A stretch of DNA of 64,000 nucleotides from contig OZ017751.1 in assembly GCA_963969365.1 (NCBI GenBank), positions 1,426,001 through 1,490,000 of the forward strand, read 5' to 3'. This document shows positions 10,978 through 20,295 of this stretch, in pieces. A model generated the notes under the pieces. The model did no database searches. It was not told the DNA's origin and saw nothing but the letters and a program-made list of their open reading frames with translations. Within the stretch, counting starts at the first letter, position 1. Each line of letters opens with the position of its first letter. This DNA is from Asterochloris sp. CNOR1 (lineage: Eukaryota; Chlorophyta; Trebouxiophyceae; Trebouxiales; Trebouxiaceae). The position numbers and the translations under genes are program-made.

Positions 10978-13726
10978 ATGGGCCTGCTGATGCAGTGGGC
11001 ACTTCTAGTGCTTGTCAGCTGGGCACAGCTCTTTGTAGGTGAGCTCAAGGGCCTCGCACTGTCTACACCAGTATCTTGGTCCACAGTCTCCCCATGTCTC
11101 TCCTGGCCAGGGCATGGGCACGAGGTGCCACGGCAGCCGCTGTGCGTACGTGCCATAAACGTTGGCTGGCTTTGGAGTCAGCCTTGCCGTGCAAGCACCT
11201 TGCCTTGGAAAGCACGTCAAGACATGAATTTGCGCTCGACTCATGGCACTGCAGAGCCTCTGCTGGGTGAAGTCTCACTGGCCGGATGGCAGGCAGGCTG
11301 GGCAGGAGCTTGCCATGCTGCTGCTGCTCTGCAGAGCCCATGCTGAGACCCCTCGGGGCTGCTTCTGCTGTGCAGGCACCGCCGCCTGGTAGGCAACAGT
11401 GGCAGCCAGAAGGCAGGCTACTGCCGGCACCTCAGGCCCCTTGCTGAGACATGTTTTCATCATGCAGGAACCTGACCTGGCATGAGTGACAGCGCCAGCC
11501 AGGCAGGCCAGCAGCCTGATGCTGCTTTTGCCTTACATCCCATGCAGACCAGCAACAACTCCTGCCTGGGGTGGGGCCCTGCCATGAGCTGCCTGACCAG
11601 CAGAGGGGACCCATGCTGAATAGATGCATGAGTAGATGGGCCAGCCAGGCCAGGTGCATCTTGCTCTCAGCATGATGTGCTAGATGTTGTGACTGTTTCG
11701 CTGCAGGCGCCCGTCCTGTCACGATTGACAATGCCAGCCAGAAGTTCTATGCCCTGGTCGTCATCGTGCCAGCTGTGGGGGAGTGGCCCCTACGGCGGCA
11801 GCTCATGCGCACACAGTGGCCGCGCAATATGGCACTGATGCCCAACCCTGAGGAGAACCCTGTGCTCTTCAAGTTTGCAATGGGCCTGCAGGGCGTCAGC
11901 GAGAAGGTGCTGGCAGCCACCCAGCAGGAGGCCACACGGTGAGGCAACACTGGCATGGCTGATGGGGACAGCTGGCTAAGCTAGAACGCAGCCATGGTTG
12001 TCTCACTCTCTGCCTTCCTGGGGAGGTTGGCACACCAGCACAGCAGCAGGCCACACAGTCAGCAGCCCCTCAGGGGCAGCCTTTTTCATGTGGACCTTTC
12101 CTATGTTGGCAAGGCAACAGACGGAGGCAAGCCCTGAAGGAAGGTCCTCTCACACTCTGCCTGTGCTGGGGAGGTTGGCAGCAAAATACAGCTATAGACC
12201 ACATGGTCAGATCCTGTGTTCTGCCCAAGCAGCATGTTGTGTGTAAAGCTCACAGCCGCGCGCACGTGCCAAAAACAGCCCTCCCAGGGGGCTGGCCATG
12301 TCTAATTTTGTGTGCATGGCTTCTGGTGCTGTGACCCATGGTATGGCCATGCCATGCAAGGTGATTTGATTGTGGGTGAGTGTGGGTCTGTTGCACTGAC
12401 CAGTGGCACCATGCAGGCACCAGGACATGATCTTCCTCCAATGCCCTGACTATGACGGCGAGCTGAACAACCCTCTGGTCTGGAACCTGGACGGGGGCAC
12501 CAGCTCCACCACCTGCAAGCTGCTGCTGTCAGCGCAATGGGCTGTCCAGCGATTCAAGTTCGACTACTTCATCCGCCTAGGGGACGACTCCTACATGCGC
12601 CCCGACCGCATCGTACCTCAGCTGGCCTCTGGGCAGTACCCAAGAGAGAAGGCAGTCATTGGCGCCATCACCTACTCCTCAGGTGTGCGTCTCCTGTGCT
12701 GCAGGCATCCCGACATGCTGTTCCTGCCCTGCCCGGACCTGGATGGGGAGCTAAACAATCCAAAGGCCTGGGGCCTGGACGGCGGCACCAGTTCCACCAC
12801 CTGCAAACTGCTCAAGGCGGCTGAGTGGGCCGTCGGTCGCTTTGCCTTCGACTTCTTCATGCGCCTGGGGGATGATGCCTATATGCGGCCCGACGTGCTG
12901 GTGCCCCAGCTGACCTCGGGGGTCTTTCCCAAGAGGAAGGCTGTCATTGGGGCCATTGGGCAGTCCTCAGGTCTGCCTGCTGACATCTCTGGTTTGCATA
13001 CGTACTTGCTGGTACTGTACTGCACCGCTGGGGGGTCAGCTGAGCTGCTGTCATACTGAAGGGCTACTGCCGGAAGGCTGCCACCGGGTGCACCCTGGCT
13101 CCATCAGGCTGCGCATGGGCCCCTGGTACTCCTCCAGTCTGCCTGTGCACCTCTTGGCCAGCATGGCTGTGTGGTGTGGTGCAGGATGAACAAGAACTAT
13201 TTGTGCAACATGCGCCCGCATTCATCTTGCCGGCAGGCGTGTTGGACTGCAGCCACAAGCAAGGTGTCAGGGGTTGTTTGCCATCCACAGTTTTGCCAGC
13301 TGCTATCCCTGTTTTGGCCAGAGTACATCAGATTGCCAGCGGCTCAAGCTGCTGTTACACACTTATTGTGCTTCCTGCTGAGTGACACTGTCCTGCCCTG
13401 CAGACCTGTTCTGGCCTAAGAACCAGATGTATGCGCAAGGCCGGGGCTTCATCCTGACCCGTGATCTGACAGAGTGGATTGCAAAAAATGCTGATGACCT
13501 CCTGGACACTGCTCCAGAGGACGTGGTTGCCTCCCAGTGGTTCATGGCCTTTGGCGCCCACTTTGTGCAGCACCCCGGCTTCAGGGAAGCATTGTCCAAT
13601 GACCAGTGCGACCCAGATTTTGTCCTGATCCACAAGCTGGAGGTGGAGCTGTGGCCCACCATCAATGAGGAGGGCCTGTGCAATCGGACCGGCTACACTG
13701 ACTACAACAAACCTCCTGATAAGTGA
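10978..13726 (+). CDS. GT31-like beta-1,3-glycosyltransferase with alternative catalytic exon
   Basis: Probable Golgi type II beta-1,3-galactosyltransferase-like enzyme. Exons: 10978-11038, 11707-11938, then either 12417-12682 (A) or 12705-12970 (B), then 13404-13726; either choice gives 293 residues. Exon 1 is a signal anchor (MGLLMQWALLVLVSWAQLFV). Exon 2 carries the family opening (LVVIVPAV, then RRQLMRTQW). The duplicated exon holds the DxD-type metal site: RLGDDSYMRP in A, RLGDDAYMRP in B. The last exon has the acceptor-side motif QMYAQGRGFILTRDL and EDVVASQWF. A and B both begin in phase 2 and end in phase 1, so A joined to B would frameshift. The family call rests on motif order, so the sugar and acceptor are unknown. 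Intron 2 contains a short tandem repeat. A TGTAA motif follows the stop. Confidence 0.85.
11999..12215 (+). repeat. Two-copy degenerate repeat in GT31 intron 2
   Basis: Two units, about 11999-12075 and 12140-12215, share CTCTGCCT, CTGGGGAGGTTGGCA, an AGCA-rich stretch, CCACA and GTCAG. They lie wholly within the intron before exon A and look like a decayed tandem duplication with no exon sequence. Confidence 0.6.
12417..12970 (+). repeat. Tandem pair of 266-base catalytic exons (A and B) in GT31
   Basis: Exon A (12417-12682) and exon B (12705-12970) are both exactly 266 bases, both begin after CAG with G(CAC/CAT) and both end TCCTCAG before GT. Their products align without gaps, about three quarters identical by eye, with mostly conservative changes and no stop. 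The spacer is 22 bases (12683-12704), with its own GT donor and CTGCAG acceptor. Keeping the spacer also leaves the frame open (266+22+266 has the same remainder modulo 3 as 266). Confidence 0.92.
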
Positions 13727-14120
13727 CTGAATTCCAAACTAAAACTGATTTGATCAATTGATGCTGTCCAGACCAAGATCTGAATTCATCAGAGGACTCT
13801 GCTTGCCTGGTGGATTATCCACCTCACATGCCCAGCTGAAGCTTTTGAGCTTTGCTGTAAGTTGCTTGACCTCTACTGCAGGATGCCATACCTGCTCAGC
13901 ACACTCCTTTTCAACCTTACACTATGTTTGACATGGGCACCTGTCTCTTGGGGACTGAGCTTGCGTTCAGAAAGCAGTCAACGTCTATAGGATGGGTGGG
14001 TAGTCCCTCTGCAGCTAAACAATTCAAGGTAACAGGCTACTGAGAGCATTGTGAGCAACACTGGACGTGTCCCAATTGCTGACAGATGGGCCCCACCCAC
14101 GGAGTCCCCCCAGCTGAGGC
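13727..14120. other. Convergent 3' region, GT31 / APS reductase
   Basis: A 394-base tail-to-tail spacer, AT-richer than its surroundings. TGTAA at 13856-13860 suits the plus-strand GT31 transcript, and its complement TTACA at 13917-13921 suits the minus-strand APS reductase transcript. No coding potential seen. Confidence 0.5.
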
Positions 14121-17100
14121 TCATTGCCTGGCAGACATGGTGTTGATCCACATGTGCAGGGAGTCTGCGTCCCGACGCTCTGAGGGGTACTTGACATAGG
14201 ACTGGGAGTGCCTGGGTAGCATGATAATGGTGGGGAAGGTCTGCAGGCCCAGCTTGTTGCTGGCAAACTCACGCTCCACATCGGCTTGGAACTTGCCAAT
14301 GGTGATGGTGCTGGAGCCCTGATACCTGGATGCCAGCTCTGAGTATGATTCCTCCATCGCCTGCAGCCACCCAGACAGCCATGTTCTCAAGATGCTCAGC
14401 AACAGCATGATTGACAAGCCTCGCCAGATGTGACAACTGACTGTAACACCCCACAGAACCATGCTGAGACATAGAAGCCCCCAAGATAGCTGACACAAGA
14501 TAAAGAGCACAATAATGGTGTGCTGCATGTGCTGCGCAGCTGGGATGGGAGCGGTTGTGCACAGCCCCGCACTCAGCTTTGAATGAGCCAGGTGTTCCCC
14601 TCATCAAAGGCGCAGCCTGGTGCGGACAGAGTGAGAAACAGATATGGGTGTTATTGGGCAGTCCAGTACAGCCAAATGTCCTTACCACGGTGCCCACCTT
14701 CATCTCCACTACAAATTGATAGTCGCGGGACCCAAGCTCACATGAGAGCCTGACACAATCCCTGCCCTCCTGTGAGTGCTGGCAGGCAGGGGGCATGCAG
14801 CGCCACCATGGCGTCCTTGCTGCAGTGCGCACCTGCCTTCCCACAAGGCCTTTGCTCTCCAGACCAAGACCCCAAGCTCACATACACGAGCCCAGCTTAC
14901 CTGCAAGTACTGGCACCCAGGGGCATACCGAACCACCATGGTGCCCCCACCCAGGCGGCCACCTGCTTTAGACAGGACACAATGTCATACGAGAGCCCAA
15001 GACCCACCTGTGAATACTGGCACCAGGGGGCGTACAACACCACCAGGGTGTCCTTATCCCGTTGCCCATCCACCAGTCGCTCCAGCTGGTCCTTGCTCAG
15101 CGCCTCCACTGGGCCCGTAGGCCACAGGTCGGTGGCCTCCTCCTTGGCCTGCTGGGCGGCTGAGGCCACCACATTGCCAGAGTGCAAGCCGCACTCCTTG
15201 CCAGTGGCATCCTACAGGGTAGCGTGCATCAGTCAGTGCTCCGCATGCACGGGCCACACAACGAGGCCTGGCTGGCAGAACATTGTGGGCAGGAAGCCGT
15301 CTGCTTGCAGGCTGCAGTGCACATGCATGGGGCCCAGCCCTTGCAGCGCTGCCACCAGTACCCTCGAAAAAGCATTCAGGCAGTGGCGGCACCAAGCCAA
15401 GTGTTGACCTGCTGTTGGCTCGCCAAAAGACAGGAGACAGGCAGGCGAAGCTGGCGCCACACAATGGAGCCAGCCTGTGGCAGCTCACCTCCCACCACCA
15501 CCTGCCCTCGCGCTCATGCTGGTTGGGCAGCACTGGGCGCGTGCAGGGCTCGCAGCCAATGGAGACATAGCCCTGGGCGTGCAGCGCATTGGTGGGCACC
15601 CCCTGCAGCAGGACGCAAGCCTCGACGTGAGCAGGCTTGAGATGGAGCATTGTTGTCTGATCAGTGACCTCAAGTGGTCAAGCTCCTGTGTGAGGAGGCA
15701 TGCAGCTACATCAGACCAGCTGCAGTGGCCCCCAGACATGTCTGGCTGCGGTGAACAGTGTGGGCAGCCAGAGCAGGCCTGCATAGCCTGGGGTCTACGC
15801 AGGCACGTGAGCAGACACTGTGTACTTCAGTGTGTCCAGGTTGTGCCTGAGCGAGCATGTGGCAGCATGCTGCACCCAGATCATGTGCAGAGCGACAGCC
15901 AGACATGCCTGATCACAGTGCATCCTCCAGGTACGGGCAGCCACCCGGGGATGCACACAGAGACGGAGGGGCCTCACCATGACGCGCAGGAAGTTCCAGA
16001 CCTCTGCTGAGCTGATGTTGCTGAGGGGGTTGTACTTGACCAGGCTGCCTGGCCCGCTTTCCAGGCCCTCAAACACAGGGTCCACCTGCAAGGATGTGTC
16101 GATGTGTCACCATTGCTGTGATCAGCCTTGTTGTGGGCAGCATGAATGTTCCATCAGCAGACATGACCCTAGTGCAACTGGTAGATCCACCATAGTTGTG
16201 CTGCGGACCAATCCTTCAGTCTGCATTGAGCAGGTGGCACAGCCTCTGCCATGTGGAATGTAGCCCACTCAGCCAGGCAGGGCTGCTTCAGCAGGTGGCT
16301 CAGCCACTGCCACTGCCACAGCAGCGCATGGCTGACGAATGCAGCTCTCTCGGCCAGGCGGGGCTGTGCTGTGGAGTGCTGTGCCGTCAGCCAGGCAGGG
16401 CTGCGTCGTGGAAGGCAGTGCCCCCAGCCAGGCAAGCCTGCCCCTGCAGTCACACCTGCTGCTGCCATGGAAGCGCAAGCAGGCTTAGTGATTTAGCGAC
16501 TCTTGTGCGAGTACCTGCACGATGGGGACTGATGCCCTCGTGCCGGGGCTCTGGTCCTTGCGCTGCCCAGTGATCCAGGCCTTGAGCCCCTTGAGCTGGC
16601 GTCTCAGCGGTCGCACCTGCAGGTGGGATGCAACAGGTCAGGCAGCGCCTTGAGATGCGCCTGCAGTCACAAAGGACATGACCCACCACAGGTGGATGCC
16701 AGCAGAGGTGCATGTCCCAGGAAAGGTGCCCAAGCACAGCAGGCCAAGGGCACTGGACGGCGTGGCCACAGCCACATGCTGCAGATGGCTCATGTGATGT
16801 GCCGCCCCTCACGCACAAGCTAAGGAGTCATCCTGCTGCTGCTTTTCCTCAGCGGGCAGGTGAAACCCATTGCTCCTGCCTGTGCTCATGTTGCGCACGA
16901 GGTAGCTGTTGTTGCCCATCTGGACCTACTAACACTTGCAGGAGCTCGGCAATCGAGTTTCCTCACACAACACTGGCGTCCCAGTCACCAGGAGCCTCAC
17001 CTTGCGCACACGGCAGCACTCCTGGTGCCCATCCTCGTAGAAGGAGTACATGCCCTTGGTGCGCACCAGGTCCATGGTCTCCTGGGCATCTGGAAAGGTG

Positions 17101-18155
17101 TACTCAATCCTGATGCCGTAGTGCTTCTCCACAGCGTCAAAGATCTGGTAGGTCTCTGCATTCAGCCTGCCAGTGTCCAGGCTGCAGGGCAGGGAGGCAC
17201 AGGGTATGCACAACACGTCAGCCCGCCAGTGTCTGGGCAGCAGAAACTCACTGTGGCAAACACAGCACCACCAGCATCCAGCCATAGAGGAAAATAGAGT
17301 CAGCATGCCCGCCTGCCAGTGTGTGTCCAGGCTGCAGGGCAGGGTCCCAGGCTAGACACAGCCCTGATGCTCAGGCTACAGGGCAGCAAGCAGGCTGGGC
17401 GGGGCCAAGAGGCTGTCACACACTCTTCCTGGCATTCTGAGGCTTCCAGCTGCTTTTGTAGAAAACAGAACACATATCAAGGTTGCCAAAGCAGATACGC
17501 GGTGCTTGCTGAGGAGGGCCAAGAAATGCTTAGAGGGTCACCTGAACACCCTGTAGGGCCGGCCAGTGAGGTGAGCATACTCCACCAGAGCAACGTCCTC
17601 TGCCCCACTGAAGGCAATGCCAATCTCATCGCCAAAGGTCTTGAGCGCCTGCAGATGGGCGCAGAACGCTTTTAAGGATAGGCGCAGTGGCTGGGATCAG
17701 TGCCAGGGCTGAAAGTAAAGGAACCCCTCCCCATAATGTGAGCAAGAGAAGAGTGGAGCACAGATGCAGCTAACGCCTGGTGCAGCCTCCCTGAGGCTAC
17801 TCACATGATCCATGATCTCGAGGGGGGACTTTGAATTTAATTCAGCTGCAATGGCATCAAAGTCCAGTTGCTGGCCCAGCTTCTCCTCTGTGGCCTCCCT
17901 CTCAGCAACTGCTGCCACATTCACCTGCAGGCGCAGGGAGCATGATGTCATGCGGTCAGCTCAGGGAACAGCACTGTCTCACTCAATGGCGTTGCGGCCC
18001 CTCACCCGAGGTGTTGTGCTGGCAGCAGCAGTCACAGTTCTGGCAGCCCTGCTGGGTGCTGTGGGCCGGGCTGGGAAATGATGGCTCTGCTGTGGGAGCA
18101 CCTGCTTGCCAGTGGCAAACGCAGCAGAGGGCCGCTGGTGCACTGAGTGTTGCAT
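14121..18155 (-). CDS. APR: Plastid 5'-adenylylsulfate (APS) reductase
   Basis: Reduces APS to sulfite in plastid sulfate assimilation, with thiols as electron donor. Nine exons: 18155-18006, 17924-17805, 17648-17542, 17181-17001, 16616-16515, 16085-15978, 15602-15489, 15211-15008, 14360-14121; all phases close, 441 residues. A Ser/Ala/Arg-rich transit peptide precedes the reductase domain. That domain shows [66 protein letters not shown] and GCEPCTR (the CC plus CxxC that bind the 4Fe-4S cluster) and KECGLH (catalytic Cys). A C-terminal thioredoxin/glutaredoxin-like domain follows ([27 protein letters not shown]). Its active site is CQYS rather than the usual CPFC, so the second cysteine is missing. 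Intron 8 holds two decayed copies of the active-site exon end. An in-frame upstream GTG at 18191 was not used because the ATG at 18155 fits a transit peptide. Confidence 0.97.
14770..15060 (-). repeat. Three tandem copies of the APR thioredoxin active-site exon edge
   Basis: The true exon end is 15008 (YAPWCQYSQ then GTGGGT). A second copy ends at 14901 ([10 protein letters not shown] then a good donor GTAAGC). A third ends at 14770 ([10 protein letters not shown], donor lost). About 30 bases after each end also match (TCTTGGGCTCTCGTATG-like), so the duplicated unit includes intron sequence. Spacing is 107 and 131 bases. Confidence 0.88.
16265..16445 (+). repeat. Degenerate tandem repeat in APR intron 5
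   Basis: Four degenerate units contain the core CAGCCAGGCAGGGCTG or a near match, at about 16270, 16350, 16389 and 16431, spaced 40-80 bases. They lie wholly within the intron between exons 5 and 6. Confidence 0.6.
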
Positions 18156-18345
18156 GATCGCAGTTTGCTTATCTATGTGCAGACCGTGCACAAAGGGCCA
18201 GGATCAGGCTGCTGACAATGAAGGCTTCTGTAGATAGCGTAAGGAAGTTGCCCACTTTGCGGCGTGAGGAACTTAAATTGCACATGCAAAAACGTGACTT
18301 GATCTGGTGCCCTTAAACAGCGCAGTCAGACGACAGCAGTTGATG

Positions 18346-18350
18346 TTACA
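18346..18350 (-). promoter_or_regulatory. Possible polyadenylation signal (TGTAA) for bL21m
   Basis: TGTAA on the minus strand, about 106 bases after the bL21m stop. TGTAA is the usual green-algal polyadenylation motif; five bases alone are weak evidence. It lies in the 300-base spacer to the APS reductase start (18156-18455), where I see nothing else. Confidence 0.35.
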
Positions 18351-18455
18351 TGAAGGTCACTTGGCCGAGAAGCACCACTTATGTGGTTTTCAATCATTAG
18401 ACCAGATGGGAGGGCTCTCTACAAGTGCTTCATAGCTGCAGCTGACAACAGCTGC

Positions 18456-20072
18456 CTAGATGCCAGTGATGTCGAGTATTCTCAGCGCTGTCATGGGCTG
18501 CACACAGCAGTATTGGAGGTCAGGAGACCAGTCAAGCAAGGAGTAGTGGTGCACACAATAGGAGGCAGCAGCCAATATGACAGTCACCTGGCGATGCCCA
18601 TTGAGCCGTCGAGAGTTCTTACGCCGCCGTTTCTTGAAGATGAGGACCTTTCCATTCAGAAATTGCTCCTGCAGCCAACAGTAAAGGGGTGCTAGCCATT
18701 ACAAGTGTCAGCTTCCGCTTGCTGTTCGCTTCCAACCATGGCATGCCAACACAGCTCGTGCCAGGGTATACAGAGGCAACAGGGCTGTGTGGCCTGCCCT
18801 CACAACTGCACAGCACTGCCGTTCAACACTGCAGCACGCACAGGGACTCCAAAATTGTCTTCTTCCAGAACTCACAGCAGCACAGCTTACCTCCTCAGCC
18901 GTACAAGCCTGTAGCCTGCCACAACAGCAGGATGTTTGCATGACTATTGGCTCACCTCCACAACTGCACGCACAGAGGCTCCAGGGATGTACGGCCTGCC
19001 CATCACACTTTCTTCCCGTGTGCCTAGGAGGAGGATGCGGTCGAAGGCCAGCTCGTCTGTGACGTCTGCATGTATCTTCTCGATGAAGACCAGGTCACCA
19101 GGAGTGACCTTGCACCTGCATGGCAACAGGAAGTGTGCCTTTGTGGGCGATGCTGTTACCCTGCACTTCTCACATCCTTCCCGCCCAAGAGCCTATCTTG
19201 CAGGCAAGCTAGTGCCAACTTGGGCGATCAAGCTGGCAGCCAGGACTCGCCCTTGAGGAGCAATCTTGTACCTGTAGGGCAATAACCAAGGCCAGTAAGC
19301 ATACTTGGTGAGTGAGAAGCTCTTGAAGCCACATTGATGTCGTTGGGCACACCAAACTGCCCAACTAACACTTGTCCTGCCTGCTCATGCATCAGCCTCA
19401 GCAGCAGCAGGCTGGAGGACAGCACTGGCTGATGCTGCAGGCTGCTGCATAGCAAAGGGGCAGGGCAGCAGTGCATCCACTGTGATCGCCCTCCATTATG
19501 CAGCCCTTGAGTCTCTCCTGTTAGCAGGCTGTGGCAGTGGAGCACTTGTTGGCCCAGCAGGAGGCACATACCTGTATTGGTCAGACACCACAAGAAGTGC
19601 ATTGCCTGGCAGCCAATTCTGACATAAGAACATCGGCTCAAGCTCACTGGCTGCCTCCAATCTCGATCACGGCAAAGATTGGGCGCCTGATCTCCTTCCA
19701 GGGGCCCTGCAGTCGCCCAGTTTTGCGATACTGCATGGGGCTGTCCAGCTCTGCGCTGCCTGCGGCAGTCTGCCTGGGGCCGCCCTGCGGCTGGGCTGCC
19801 ACCTGAGGTGAATGCAGTTGCACTGCAGCTGAAGAGGCACTGCCTTCTGGCCGGATTGGTGCTGCGGCAGGGCCCACAGACTGGGCCGATCCTGGTGTCT
19901 GGTGAGCTGCTGCCGCTGAGGAGGCCCAGCAATGCTGAGAGGCCCATGGAAAGGCCAGACCCGTTGTTGCTGCAGCTGCTGCAGCACCTTCAGCGACCAG
20001 AATTTGCCATGCTGAGGCCTGCTGGGTGGTACATGACCGAAGTGCAGCTGATCTGCTCACATGGCGCAGCAT
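18456..20072 (-). CDS. Ribosomal protein bL21, probably mitochondrial
   Basis: Component of the organellar large ribosomal subunit. Exons: 20072-19648, 19115-18956, 18668-18588, 18497-18456; phases close to 235 residues. The core runs IFAVIEIGGSQ|CKVTPGD, VFIEKIHADVTDEL, then LLLGTREESVMGRPYIPGAS, VLIFKKRRRKNSRRLNGHRQ and PMTALRILDITGI, the full bL21 fold including the basic KxRRRKN..GHRQ signature. About 130 residues precede the core. They start MLRHVSRSAALRS, a basic amphipathic leader typical of mitochondria, followed by Ala/Gln-rich sequence; a plastid destination cannot be excluded. Intron 1 holds a pseudo-exon resembling the start of exon 2. The gene is divergent from U1-70K with 223 bases between starts. 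Confidence 0.93.
19230..19271 (-). repeat. Pseudo-exon resembling bL21m exon 2 start
   Basis: After CTACAG at 19272, the minus strand reads GTACAAGATTGCTCCTCAAG, matching the true exon 2 start GTGCAAGGTCACTCCTGGTG (19115) at about 13 of 20 positions and giving QYKIAPQ against QCKVTPG. The frame later meets a stop. It is probably a decayed tandem copy. Confidence 0.5.
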
Positions 20073-20295
20073 GAGCGTCTGAGGCGATGCTATGCGTCAA
20101 TGCTCTGTGGCTGTGCGACCTGCCAGTCAATGACCTAGGGCTGCTCTTGACAGTGTCCTGCTGAATCTGGGGCCCTGCTCCCAGGCATCCGCTTGCATGC
20201 TTTCACACTACACAGCACAGTGACTCAGTCAGGAGGATCCTAGTGTTGACGGGTGGACTTGGTGAAAGCCTGCAGCTCGCCACAGCGCTGCCAGG

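Noticed and set aside
18156-18191. Upstream extension of the APS reductase start to 18191
   Set aside because: That codon is GTG; the in-frame ATG at 18155 gives a typical transit peptide.
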